Shown piece after piece: positions 22,441 to 35,725 of a stretch of DNA of 64,000 nucleotides. A model generated the notes under the pieces. It ran no database searches, had not been told where the DNA came from, and saw only the letters and a list, made by a program, of their open reading frames with translations. The position numbers and the translations under genes are program-made. The stretch is from Numida meleagris (Eukaryota; Chordata; Aves; Galliformes; Numididae). The stretch lies in assembly GCF_002078875.1 (NCBI RefSeq), contig NC_034414.1, positions 7,549,993-7,613,992 of the forward strand. The letters are read 5' to 3'. The stretch's first letter is position 1. Every line of letters starts with the position of its first letter.

Positions 22441-25400
22441 CAAGCAAACAAACACCTAGCTCACGTTTTTCTTTAAGTGAAGCAGGCAAATGCCTGCTTC
22501 AAGGCTGATGGAGATACGGACCACCTCCACAACAACAACAAAAAAACTTGAGCAAAACCTAAGTCAACCTATGCTCCTTCCAGGAATCAAACCTCTTTAG
22601 AGTGAAACTGGACTGTCTGTGCTATGGCTGAAGTATTTCCCTCCTTAATAGGTACCAGTGGTATGTACTGTAGTAACATAGCAAAAAGGCTGCATACATT
22701 CCTGCACAACAGCTGCTAGGGCTGGAGCCCTAGTAGTATCGTCCTCAGAAGTGGCATCCAGACTAAGCAGCCCTCAGCCACAGGAGCTCTCAGGACCTTG
22801 CACACGGCCATCTGCCTCTCTACCAGTTCAGTGAATCCCAGCTAGAAGAGTGGTACAGCAAAGCTTGCTAGTTTACCACATCATTATTGAAAGTTTGATC
22901 TAGTGTAAGCCTTTGGATGCCGTATTTCAACAGACCGTGCTCATCAGAATCTCCAGTTTGATTTCAGTGGATGTGGACACAGCTACAAAAAAGAGTTATC
23001 CTGAAAACAGCTGCTTGCAGGAAAATGACTGAGCTTGAGATGAGAAGTGTTTCTATTTCTTTAAACCAAAACCAAAACCAACTCATCTTAAGACAATGCT
23101 TAGCACCCCTGAATTTCTCTAGTGTAAGCTAAAGAACAAAATAGCTATATTTTACATTTGAAAATAGGGCGCATCGATGTTAAATGCTGACAAAGTGAGT
23201 TCACAAAAACCTACGTTAAGATGTAGTGTTTAATATTAATTTATTCTGATCCTTCGGAAGATTTTGTGCCTGTGTGGGAAGGAACAAAGTATTATAGCTT
23301 CAACATTACAGGAAAAAAAAAAATGAAAGACCTAAAATTAATAGACAACAGAAGCTTTATGTCCTTTGGGCCGGATATCTGATCCTAGTCATTTACTCTT
23401 TTGATGCCAAAATTCATTACTCGGCTAGTAGTGACAGACCCATACACAGTTAAAGGATAAAAATCTACTTCCTCAGTTACTGTGAAAGTTGTCAAACTGG
23501 GTTACTGTGCTAGGCACTCACTCCAGTGAGTGAAGGATGTACTGATCCCCAACCTCTGAGTGCAATCCTTGTTTTTACCAACCCCAAGCCATCTAAGGGA
23601 TGCTGGGGGGCTGAAAGACTGAGAGAAACCCATCCTATCAGGTAGGTAAATCAATTACCCAAAATAAATACAGTTTACATAACAACCTAATCAAAGCTAC
23701 TGTTGACTTATGTAGTAGTTTAGTGTGTTTTGATCAGAATCTTTCGGGGGAATAAAACCCAAACACACCAAACTATCTCCCAGCCGAGGAGGCAGTGGAG
23801 CCACTCAAATGGTACACATTACTTCTGAACTGTCAACAAAATGTCTTATCTTATGCTGCAGTGTGCAGTCAACTTCAAAGCAGAATTTTTTAAACAACCA
23901 GAAAGTCTTCCTTAGAAGGACTGTACACAACCTGGGCTGACATTTCCAGAGCAGGAGAAGCACACAAGACAAGTAGGTAAGCCACTTAACTCACTTCTCA
24001 TGTTTACACAAGCGGTGGGAATTTACAAATCAGTGTATCTTTAACACACAGCTGGGAACGCCCGGTTTGCGCCTGCAGTCCGAGAGATGCAGCTTTCCGT
24101 TCTAAGATTTCAGCTCACTCCTACAAACAAGAACTGGTTTACTGCAGAGAAATGCTTTTGGTACAAGTTTTAAGGATGTCTTCACTCTTCAGGTACACAA
24201 ACTGGATACGCAAAGTTTCAGGCCATTAAATATACGCCTTCTAATTTAGAGCTTACGAATGTCACAAAGCCCAACTGGTCATTTTAACTATTGCAATGTC
24301 CTTGATATGCTCTGAGCGAACTGAAGTTTTCCTTCCCATGGCTAAGCCAAGCTCCTGCATCCTCACAGTTTGGCAACTATTCTGCCTGCAGTGCGTCGTT
24401 TCTACAGTTGTCTTTCAGTGGCGGGGAAGCAAAATCCTTTAATGCAAAGTTCTAAGAAATGTGTCTTCTAAAGGGTCTTCTTTGGCAGAGCCCCTGTGGT
24501 GGCAAAGCACCATTTCAGCACTCTGTTAGCTGCCCCAGCTTCCAATCCCACAATCTTGCTGTGTGCTTTTGCTAGGTTCTCATTTTCTTTTTCCCTCTTC
24601 ATACTGGAGAATTATTAGCATCAAAATTAGACATTTGAGCTCTTGTGTGACTAATACTACCTATGTAATATTTCTTCTTCTTGACTTTTAAAGTTCATGC
24701 ATTTAGGGATGTCAGCCATTTTTCAGTTTAACAGGCTAAACCACTACACACTTCTTTCACTCTCTCAAGCGCATTCAGGTGACAAACCTAGATTCCTGCA
24801 TCTTCTTTTGGTTTGGATTACCCGATCCAGACACCGTTACACATACTGCATATAGGTGATTCTGTTTTCCAGTCACATTATTGCTACTAGAAACCCAAAT
24901 GCACTAGGCACGCTCAAGACCTTTCCTACAGCGATCTACTGCCAAACAAATTGTAACTAATAGAAATGAACAGGTCTCAACCAAACAGATGGCATCTTTA
25001 GAGAATGAGGCATAGAAACAAAAGGGCAAAAACATCACTACAAGGAGTGTAGACATGGGTTACATTTATACCTTACACCTCCATTTCCAGCTTTGTCACA
25101 CCCCCTTTGGTCCTTCTAAATTCCATCTCTGACTGGATGAAACAGTCCCAGCTCTCAGCACTCTGCCAGCCTGACAAAGAAAAGCTGACAGGCTGTCAGT
25201 TTCCCTTTGGTCCTAAAGAAAGCCCTGGGAAAAGCAAGATATTCTCAGCCTGCCTGGAACCGAGCTGAGGGTATTCCCCACTCAGCTGCTTCCTCCAGCA
25301 CACACATCTCTGAGGTCTATTTTTCCCTCTGGTTTATTAAAACCTCTTTTTAACTTAGCGTTATGGAAAATCAGCTGTCATATATATATGCCAGACCCAT

Positions 25401-25576
25401 ACGAACATCAATATCTCTTCTTTCTGACTACCTCAGTCCTATATTAGAGGCCCAGCTTTGTTTTTGGTCTCCCACTGTTTTCAGGATAGGAAGGGATCAC
25501 AGCTTTTTGTGAAGTGCTTGAGTAGGTAGTTCCCAAAGGGGAAAAAACTGCAGGAAAACATGCAACAGCATATCTA

Positions 25577-25602
25577 GTATTATATTATTATATTATTATG
25601 TG
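25577..25602. repeat. (TATTA)n-like microsatellite
   Basis: TAGTATTATATTATTATATT and following ATTATG form an imperfect AT-rich short tandem repeat in the long 5' intron. Confidence 0.85.
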
Positions 25603-28600
25603 TGGAAATTGAGAAATTTACAACTTAGGATAATTCACAAAGTCCAGTTTTTAAGAAAATAACCCACCAATGCACACACTCATGCAAATGGCCCCAGCTT
25701 CTTGTCCTTCTATCTTGAGACCCTTCGATTTATATGGAGGAACAAGAAACACTAACATAAATGATAAGCTTACCAGTTTCATTTTCAAGTCACACAATTT
25801 ACCAGCAAAGTCCACATCCAAATAGTAACAACTGAGACACTGCAACAATTCAGCACTTGTACGTCTTCTGGAAAACATGCAAAGACACGACCATAAAAAA
25901 AAAAGAAAAAAAAGATACACATACCATTTCCAGTCTCACTCCAGGCTTCAAAAATAACTGCCTCCCGCATGCCTAAAATCCCATTTTTTAAGTAAGAGAT
26001 CCGCTCCTAACTCTGAGAAAGGCAGCATTTCAAAGTTATGACAGCTCATCCTGTGGCATTATCCAATACTCCACTCTTCAGAGAGATTCACAAAAAGCAG
26101 TTACGAAGCGCAGCGACAGTGAGCACTGAGAAGTAGGGCAAGTTCCCAGCACCTCCTGAGGGCCAGCACTAACACTGATACAGTGCATCCGGAGCAGAAT
26201 AGCTGTACTGAAAGCTGCCTGTTCGACTGCCCAACCAAGAGCAGTGCCGCCACAGCACAGCGCGAGCATGACTGCAGGGCAGCTGCTTCTCATCGTACGC
26301 TTCCATTGGATTCAAGCGGCTGAGAAACCAAAATGACAATTGAAAGCCATTTAACAGGACATTAGAAGTAAAGTTAGATGTGTCATCATGCCATATACTA
26401 GGTGGGGAAATGATACAATCTAGGCTGCCTCCTCGCAGCACCAGCTTTTTGTGTTTCCTTCTCTCTTACTTGGATAAATTGGAATTCCTGTGTGACGCGA
26501 CACATCTCTGAGGTGAACCCCAAGCACCCTACAGTTGTGCATCTCACACAAGCCAGCAACCAGGAAAGTTCAGCTTCTCAGGCTTCAAATGCCACAGCAC
26601 TCAAAGTATGACTCAGAGGAGCAAATCAAGCAGATTTTTTCTTGTCTTCTATGATGATGCCCAGAGTGGTGATTATTTCGTTAAAACGTATATGGGTTGG
26701 AAAAAGTTGTATCTGTCTAGCTCAGGATAAGCATGAGATAACAAGCACTTCACAGCAGTCTTACAGAACAGCTGACCTAAGATCTTAGTGCCATAGAAGG
26801 GGTGGATCACTCCTTCCTTCTCTTCCTCGTCACTCTTCCCCCAGATTTCCCTTCAGCCCTCTGGTACAGCCTTTGCACAGTCCCCAGAGCCTTTCTGCAA
26901 AACGTGCCGAATCTATCTGCTCATCAGGCTCAATAACAGCTTGACAGTAAGCAAGGCTTACTGCGAGGTTAGCAAGCTGCACCATCTTACTGAAGGGTCG
27001 GGTGATATCCTGAACTCGTGCAAAGCTAGGGGGTAAGACATGCCAGGAGATAGGAAGGGGCAGAACTGTCCCTTTCAGCAGCAGCTATTTGTTAAAATAA
27101 CCCTGTTATATGCTTTAATCGCTCTTGCAGCTTACTCACAGCAGGATTTGTTTTCAGATGCAAATCCCTGCATGCTTTGAGCAAGGCAAGGTGTGCTCAA
27201 ACCTTCTCCTATTCCACACCTGCACTATGACTCCTTCAGGAGCTTTTCCTTTTGTGAATGACAAGTTATGAATATATAGACATGCTAAAAGAGGCTTCCT
27301 AGCCACTCTGTATTCATTGCTTCAGCCGAGTACAAATTTTATTTTCCGGTGGAAGGCATAAAGGCAATAGGAGAGCCCTTGGCAGAAATTGCTGACAAAC
27401 CACATTCCTTTTTTGTGCGTCTGTACATTAATGCTGATGTTGAGAAGAAGAAACGTTCAGTTGCCAGAGATACATCTAAGACTTGTATTTTTCTAGGCAG
27501 GGTTTAAAACCTGCAGTTTCTATTTTAAAGTAATGGTCAAGTCTGAATACGTACTTTTGCATTACAATCAAAACTGAAAAGGCATTTTTAAATTGCTGTT
27601 GTACGTAGAACAGTCTCACACTACCAAATCAAGGCAGCCCTTCAGGAAAGCAGGGTAATTAATGATCAGTGAACACCATGAATTCTCACATTAGGGTCCC
27701 TACACTACACAGACATCATGCACATTAATAACAAAAATAATCCTAACAACAGCAAAAAAGGGTAGAGGAGAAAGAAACCTTGTTCAGAAAATGCAAAACA
27801 AAAGTCACTGTGTCATTTTCTTGTTTGTTTTCCAGTTGCTGTTGTTTGGGTCAAACATCTACGAACCTACCCCAAGGAGCAGCAGCTCCTTCCCCCCAGA
27901 CAAAGAGGGGATAACACACAGAGAAAGCAGACACCCAACTAACAGTTGCAAGCAGAAGTTTCTCCAACTCATTGCTGTATTCCAGAATAAAATACTCCAC
28001 GGTGTCCACAGCCCAATCCCGCAGGACCTAGGAAGGAGCACTAGGCAGTCCAAATTCCTTCACAGAAAGTTTAAGTAGGTTTAGATGATGTTATTTCCGC
28101 AAGTAGACTTGTGCCAAATGTTAATAATGCAGTCCCTTAGCTACCACTTACAAATGCTCATAATTATATACAGCTCCTGAACGGTACGGAGGATGACTTG
28201 GATACCATCCAGTAAACCTACAGCAATTAAATTTATTAGAAAATGGAAAACTTTTCAGTTTCCCTCAGTAAAAAAAAGATAGGCATTGGTTTCTCTATAG
28301 GGAACAACGAAATAAGCTAGTGCTACAGCTTAGAAAACTGACGAGACCAAGATCTATAAAATCATCACATGTCACAGGGACAGACAAAGCTTGGTTGAAA
28401 GCCTGAAAACAATGCTGCTCTTCACACATGGGGTGGTAGGCCATGGGAACTCCTTACCAAATAACATGAAGGCTAAAAGTTCATGTGGTTTCCCACAAGG
28501 GGTAAGGCCAGCTCATGGAAAGTGTAAAGTGTACAAAGTTCACATAAAGCTTTCCTAGGTCAGGCTGAAGTCAGCTAACATGCAGGTATCAGCATAATAT

Positions 28601-31600
28601 CAATATCAGGTAGGTTTAAATTCAATACATGCTGAGCATAGTTAAGCAAGGCAAATGTAAAAGCTAAGCTTACCAGAAAAGAATAGTTCAGTGTAGGAAA
28701 CAAGACTTATATGCTAGATGCCTGCTCTCAGACATGGCATTTGAAACCCAGTTTAAACTGGGGATAGATTATAGATTCCCATACAGTGCCTAGAAACAGT
28801 AGCGCTGTGCAGGGACCCATGGAAAAGTCATTAGGCACAAACTGCCCAAACCAAACACTCAGGATGACTGTCCCATTCTTAACTAAGCTAAGCTTAGTTA
28901 CTACACAGCTCTTCACTGAAGTCTTGCCAGCATTATTAATTGAAATTTCAAATCGTTGACTACAGCTCACAATTCTCTTGTAAGGAGGCCAAAGGGGCCA
29001 GTGAAATAAGGAAACCTACTAATAATGGGTGCAGAAAACAAACAGACAACAGCGCTTAAAACAGAACAGAATGCCATCCTTCAGATCATCTACTACTTGC
29101 TAGATACAAGTACTTCTGCCTTTTTCAGAGGTCTATTTTTCTACAATGTTCACTTCAGCATAAGATCTAGAGTCTTGTGTTTTAGTTTGCCCTCACTGTG
29201 GTAGAGAAATACGTACCTTTATTGTGTGAAATTTTGCCTCAGTCGCTCAGCTGGTGCTCCACTGAAATGTTTTGAAGGATATCTGCTAAAGCTCCTTCAG
29301 CTATCTCTGACGGGTTCTGTTTCCTTTTCTTTTCTTTTTACCCTTCTGACTTGAAGTTGCCTTGTAAAAAGTTTACAAGAGTCCTTACAGAAGTTCTCCT
29401 TTGCTGCTACAAGACGTTCTGGGCCTCCCTCTCATTTGCAGCCTGGTTAAAGCTGTGTCCTCTTCAGCTTCCTTCTGCTTATGAACACAGCAGCTTAGAG
29501 AAAAGTATATAAGTTTTATCTTAATGTTCCCTGTCAATTTGCTCAGATTTGTTTCCTTGCATGATCATGTTTTCTGGTCTCCACTTCTGCAGTAGGACAT
29601 AAACAACATCATTCGCTATTTTATAAAACAAACTGATACGCTGTAATTCGGGCCAAAGTTCATTTTAGAAAGATATCCCTGATCAACTGATAGCTTGCAA
29701 GAATCTATTACCCTCCTCCCATCTTTGTTGCTTCAAAGCTCAGTTCCTCTTCTTCACAACTTCCAGCTTTTCTAGTCTGTATTTGAGTAGGTCACCTACC
29801 AGCTGCTGACCCTCATTTCATTCTCTCCTTCCAGGTAACTCTACCAGGTCATCAACCAACTGACAAATTCAATGAATTGCTTTTTCTTCCTTCAGCTAAA
29901 CTCAGTTGTGTTTCTTTAATCTCCCACTGTATTTGCAAAACACAGTTCATCCCTGGAGCACTTTTCAGTTTTCTAAAAACACTTTTTGAAGTACAGGAGA
30001 GTATTAAAGTTAGGACAAATTTAATATCACACATAAAGAGACTATGTCGCCTTAATTTGTCCACTTCTCTTTAACACTGCACTGGGAACAGCCCGTCAAT
30101 AAATTTTTCCCAGTCACTTCAACAAACAAGCTTTCTGAGACAGATTACGTATTCTAAGTGCAATATACTGACATATGACTGCTTGGCAACTAGTCAGAAA
30201 TGGCGTATGAATTTCTTAAGTAAGATCTTATCAAGCAACATAGGCTACTGGGAATGATAATTAAACAGACCAACTGCTCCACTTGGCTCTCTCACCAGTA
30301 AGAGTATCTTCCACCAGCACATGATTACTACAGATCCTGAACAGAGTAACATTAAGGACAAGCCCAGGTGGAAGTTGCCAGAAACAATGCTACTGACTAA
30401 TCCTTGCTTAGATCAGAGAGTGAACCAGCTAACTAGTTTATTTAATACGGGGCTACATGGATGTTCAGCTGCATAGCACAGACCTCTCTTTGAGGGATTC
30501 ATGCGACATAACTCTTGCTTTTTATTATTAGATGTTGCAAATCTAAACATTTCAACCTTTGTTACTGAGAGCGTGACTGAGATGTTAACCCCCCTAGCTT
30601 CATCTTTCAGCTGTGTACTCCTTCACCTAGCCCCACAGTGAACTGTTCAAAGATCCAAAAGAGATTTAGACTAAACCTGTCAAAAAAAAACAACCAAACA
30701 ACATAATCTACAACTTTGAATACATCACAGTAAGGTGATTCAGGGAGTCAAACAAGTACCAGCACTGTACAAAGGAGAAGAAGAGATGATGAGATAACCA
30801 GCAAAGGTGTACAGTGCTTGCTGTGGCAAACCAATATCTGAATATGAGAATACAAGGGTTAATTTCTAGAGGGATATTCAGCAAGAATAGGCCTATAAAG
30901 CCTGCAGTGTAATAGAAGTATTAAGGAGCATCTGAAAACCGGTACTTATTTTGCTTGTGAACTGCTGTTTTGAGTAAGTCTACTCTTTTTATAGAAGGCT
31001 CCTTTTATCTACACCCGAGTTAAAATAAATCAGTCTCTACCACACAGGAGCACAGTCCTAAAAGAGTCTGTATAAACACCATACACTATTGACCTAAGAA
31101 ATACTGTTCTGCATTAGGATGATCTGTAAAAACGTTAAAATATAATTCTACTGAGATATACTGATGTTTACATACTGAAAAGTAGAAAGATGAAAACTAC
31201 AAAGATAAGCAAAGAGCAATACAGGCAGCCAGCAGGAACTAACTGGCCACACTTTTTAAGAGTGGAAGACAATGATTAGATCAGATGTGGAAATGATTCT
31301 GATGAGTGCATTTTTGGAAAGATGTGTGGAAAATACAGGATGATTTAAGAGAAACTTGCGTGCTGTTGCCAAAAAATACTCAGCCAAATTAGATCACTGG
31401 GAGGAGTTAAAGAGGATATGCTACGTTTTATCAGAAGGTGGAAGAGTGTGGTACTTCACTACAACATGCAATTACACTTGTAGAAATGAAAAATAAAGTT
31501 AACTGCATTGATCACTAATGTTTCTTCTTTAAGCAAAAACCCACTAGTCCATCAAGCTTCCTCCCTGAAAGATCTTCATCTGCTTCCCAGACTTCTCTGA

Positions 31601-33008
31601 AACCCAGCTGCAAGCTGCTTCTACAGGCACACCTGAGAGCTTGCACCAATATTATGCCCTGACTCGGCTGCCAGCACGCCATCATTCCAAAAGATCTTCA
31701 CAAAGCATACACCAACAAAAGCAAAGTGCTCACAGAACTGAGAGAAAAGAACAACAACCACACAAAGGCAATTTCCAGAGGAGAAAATACATATATGTAT
31801 GTTTAAATAAAATCAGAGACCCGTCACCATGCTTCTTGAAATCACCAAACGAAAGTTAGCAGAAAAACAGAAGAATGGTTTTCACTCACAAATAACAGAA
31901 ACCAGTACTTGTCCATGTTTGCCAGGGAACACCATCATTCCAGTATTTTTAGAGCTACAGGGAATTAGCAAGCCACAGAAATATCCTAAAAGAGGAAGAC
32001 AAGTCAGATGACAGAATATTTGCTTAAAAAAAAATAAAAAGCAAGCATCTGAAAGCAATGCCAAAGCAAGTCGATTAAGCAAGTTTTTCAGCACACCAGA
32101 AATGAATTCACGGAGGCTCAAGGACTCTTGCCTGAGTGAATCCTGTTCCAAAAGGCACATTTATTTTGCCTGAAAAGCAGCTGGAACTCTCCTAGACTAA
32201 CGTAAGCATTTAAGGGAACCTCAAAAGCCTTTTAAGGGTGGATAATGATCAGTTCACCCAGAGACAGAAGGTCTTCAATATTCTACAATGTTAATTAGGT
32301 CTCTAATGAGATATCAGTTGGCATTTTTTCCTTGCTTTTTTGTTGAATGGCAGATTTTTTGGCCCGGCTTCTTTCTATGATGTTCAACTACTTGGTCTTT
32401 ACTAGTGCTCATATGCTCTAGGAACAAAAAAAAAAGTCACTAATTTAAGTAGCAGGCACAGATTCTCTCATTGTCTGCTGACTTTTTGTACTTTCCATTT
32501 ACATTCCAAACAAAGTTCAAAAACGTTAGTAAATCTTTTTTTAAAAGCGTACACCACAGCCCTACAGAAAACAGATTTCCAAGTTACAATTCTCCTGCAG
32601 GGCCATTTCATAATTTCATCGAGAGTATTTCTTTAAATGGAAGCCTGAGCAAGTTTTACAGAGCGTGGCTTCCAGAAAGCAGAGTATGGAGATGAAGTGA
32701 TAGAAAAATGAGATCTGTGCCAAGATGGAGAATCATTCTTAAACAGCCACCCCAGAATTTTTTTTATCAAAGCAGACAGTTCCCCATCCCCACAGGGAGC
32801 AGAGGTGTGTGCAATTAGCGTGCTGAAGTCCAAACCATCCATCATCTTGGGAGAAAAGAAAATCATCTTCCCTTTAGTCCTTTTCTATATTGCATTTCCT
32901 CCAGATTTCCTGGCAAGCCTAACTAGAGATATTGCTGAGTCCTGTCATTTTTAAATAAATTATCAGTTTGACAACAACTTGGACACGCAAGTACTCAGCA
33001 CCAGTAGA

Positions 33009-33018
33009 GTCACGTGAT
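33009..33018 (+). promoter_or_regulatory. E-box GTCACGTGAT (intronic)
   Basis: A second extended CACGTG in the long 5' intron, matching the TFE/USF-type extended E-box in nine of ten bases. No companion RORE was noticed close by. Confidence 0.35.
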
Positions 33019-33655
33019 TGTGGTGAATGAGCTCCTGAGAGATTTGTGCATCTTAAACATTTCTATATTTGTTCATCTGGAAACCCAGAAGAATGAGAGC
33101 CAGTTAGGGGAAAGGCAAAACAGTCAGAGGTCGAGCTGAATTACTATTTCTCATTATAAAAATATTTTTTGTACTGGCAGAGCAGTGTAAAGCTCCACCG
33201 TCTAGCTCCAGAGATAAAAGTAAAAAGCTGTTTATTTTTCTGGCTTCTAGTTATCAGTATCAAAACCAGACTTCTAATTTTTTTTTAATGTATTCCATTT
33301 CATGCAGGAAATGAGCCAACAAGGCTTAATGCAATAAATATTCTGCCACAGCTGCTCTTCTTCCATACCAAGGTTGTACTGTTACATACTTAAAAAGAGC
33401 ACTCTTCACAGTCAGCGCCCATCCCACCTGTCCTTCAGGTCTACTCATTTAGAGAGCTGTGCTGTTTCCTAGCCTACAAAGGCACAAATGTTTCTGAAGC
33501 CATGAGGTGTACGGTATCAATGAACTGAGTAATCTCAGATCAGTCTTTGGGTGGGGTGAGGAGTTATCTTTGAGTCAAATCAGATTCCCCCAGTCAGTAT
33601 ACTTGCTCAAACACATGCCAGCACAGAGCAGAGGGACAGAATGCAAGGATGGAGA

Positions 33656-33830
33656 TAGAATCATAGAATCATTAAGGCTGGAAAAGACCTCTAAGATCAT
33701 CTAGTCCAAGTGCCAACCCATCACCACCATACCCACTAAACCATGTCCCTCAGTGCCACATCTACATGTTTCTTGAACATCTCTAGGGATAGTGATTCCA
33801 CCACTTCCCTGGGCAGTCTGGTCCAATGCA
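33656..33830 (-). repeat. CR1 LINE 3' fragment
   Basis: It opens with the reversed tail ATAGAATCATAGAATCAT, then AAGGCTGGAAAAGACCTC, TAGTCCAAGTGCCAACCCA and CACTTCCCTGGGCAG. This is a different subfamily from the 39-kb copy, judged by the CCAACCCATCACCACCATACCCACTAA-type interior. It is in BMAL1 sense orientation within the long 5' intron. Confidence 0.9.
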
Positions 33831-34062
33831 TTAAAGCTTAGCCAAAGGAGGAGATGGACTGCCTTCATCAGTAGCAATCCAGTTCAAATGATCATCAAAA
33901 TTACAGTGCAAGTACATCCAGCTGTCTACAGATGTGGCAAAGGATTCAAGTCCTGTAGGGACCCACAGAACAAGCTGCTGAGCACCAAAAGCTGAGAATC
34001 TTTCTTTGATCATAAGTTTTTAATTTTTGTCCTGTCCAAGTAACTGAGCATAACCCTGGTGA

Positions 34063-34140
34063 TCACAGAATCACAAAGTATCCCAACTTGGAAGGGCCCC
34101 AGTAATGATCATTGAGTTCAACTGCACTGAACAGTGGCAT
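34063..34140 (-). repeat. Short CR1 3' end
   Basis: ATCACAGAATCACAAAGTATCC followed by CAACTTGGAAGGGCCCCAG and ATCATTGAGTTCAACTGC is a short, diverged CR1 3' terminus. It is one of three CR1 pieces within 1.7 kb. Confidence 0.75.
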
Positions 34141-34407
34141 TTCCCTCACAGGTCTGTGGAAGTTTCCAAATATACATACATTGGTAGGTAGTTTTCTTGA
34201 TTTGTGGATTGGGGGCCATATTCTGAGTACAACATAAAAATGTTCTTAAGTTTGCTGAGAACACACTGTTGATATTGGCTTTTTTGTTTTTTTTAACTCA
34301 TTGAATTAATTTCATCTATAACAAGCCAATTTGCAAACCCAAATGCAAGGATTACATGGCATGGCTTGGCAATACAATACATTGGAATAGGCAACAGAGG
34401 AATAGAT

Positions 34408-35285
34408 AGGCAAGTCTACTGATGATACAAAGCTGGGCGGAGTGGCCGACACACCAGAAGGCTGTGCTGCCATTCAGCAAGATGTGGACAAACTGGAGAG
34501 TTGGGCAGGGAAGAACCTGATGAGGTTCACCAAGAGCAAGTGTAGAGGCTTGCACCTTGGGAGTAATAACTGCCTGTGTCAGTACAGGTGAGGAGCTGAC
34601 CTGCTGGAGAGGAGCTCTGCATAGAAGGACCTGGGTGTTCCTGTGGACAACAGGTAGGCCGTGAGCCAGCAGTGTGCTCTTCTGGCCAAGAAGGACAAAG
34701 GAATCCTGGGGTATGTTACAAAGAGCGTGGCCAGTAGGTCGAGGGAGGTGATCCTCCCCCTCTACTCTGCCCTCATAAGGCCACATTTAGACTACCGTGT
34801 CCAGTTCTGGGCTCCCCAGTTCCACAAAGACAGGGACCTCCTAGAAGGATTCCAGCAGAGGGCCACAAAGATGATTAAGGGCCTGGAACATCTGCTGTAT
34901 GAGGAAAGGCTGAGTAACCTGGGTCTGTTCAGCCTGGGAAAAAGAAGACTGAGGAGGAATCTGATTAATGTTTGTAAATATCTAAAGGGAGGTGGGAGGC
35001 AAATGGATGAGGCCAGGTTCTTCTCAGCGGTGCACAGCAATAGGACAAAGAGTAATGGCCTAAAACTCAAGCATAGGAAGTTTGATACAAACATGCAGAA
35101 GAACTTCTTTACTGTAATGGTGACAGAGCACTGGAACAGGCTGCCCGGAGAGGTTGTGGAGTCTCCTTCTACAGAGATATTCAAGATTCATCTGTATGCC
35201 TACCTGTGCGACCTATTGTAGAGAAACTGCTTTAGCAGATGATCTCTTGAGGTCCCCTGCAACCCCTGTGATTCTGTGTTTCTGT
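34408..35285 (+). repeat. CR1 LINE, about 880 bp with ORF2 C-terminal frame
   Basis: The longest CR1 in the window. The first third carries a broken frame (DDTKLGG, then LESWAGKNLMRF). From 34661 a 186-codon frame is open to 35221, with SALIRPHLDYRVQFWAPQF, then LEHLLYEERLSNLGLFSL and HWNRLPGEVVESPS, the C-terminal portion of CR1 ORF2 after the reverse-transcriptase core. The 3' UTR ends in GTGATTCTGTGTTTCTG. The upstream stops and 5' truncation show it is not a functional element. It is antisense to BMAL1. Confidence 0.93.
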
Positions 35286-35521
35286 TATTCCTGTTTCCAA
35301 GTAAACAATTCTAAAACCACAAACTGAAAATCCCGACACTGGCAAAACAAGGTCAAAAAAGACATTCTAACACAAACCTCAAAGACTAACATCTGTTGGT
35401 TGGTTTTTGTGTTTGTTGGGGTTCTTTTTGTAATATATTCTTGATCCTAGATTTCATCTATGAGAGATGACTAGGCCATTCAATTCTTTAACAGGTGTAG
35501 TAGAAATGCTGAGTCATGGCT

Positions 35522-35725
35522 TGAACCAGTGATGGAGCACCTGGAGGGAAGGCAGGGCCAACCCAGGGGAGCTCAGGTGCAAGCAATGCACCTGAATGAC
35601 CAGAAGGGGTGGAGCCAGGATCCACCCCTTCCCAGACCTCATGTAAGGGTTGGCAGTGGAGGCAAAGGTATCTTGCTGGAGACCCCTGTGTACCTGAGGC
35701 TGTCTGAAGGTAAGCAGCTTCTTTC
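35522..35725 (+). repeat. Interspersed repeat, LTR-like, copy A
   Basis: The block GGAGCACCTGGAGGGAAGGC, CCCAGGGGAGCTCAGGTGCA and CCAGAAGGGGTGGAGCCAGG has a diverged reverse-complement copy at 63.13-63.25 kb, which shows it is interspersed. The GTAAGCAG after TGTCTGAAG looks like the splice-donor end seen in some retroviral leaders, so an avian LTR is my best guess. I cannot name the family. Confidence 0.55.

Noticed and set aside
34352..34786. 144-codon minus-strand open frame
   Set aside because: It is the antisense of the CR1 ORF2 at 34408-35285.
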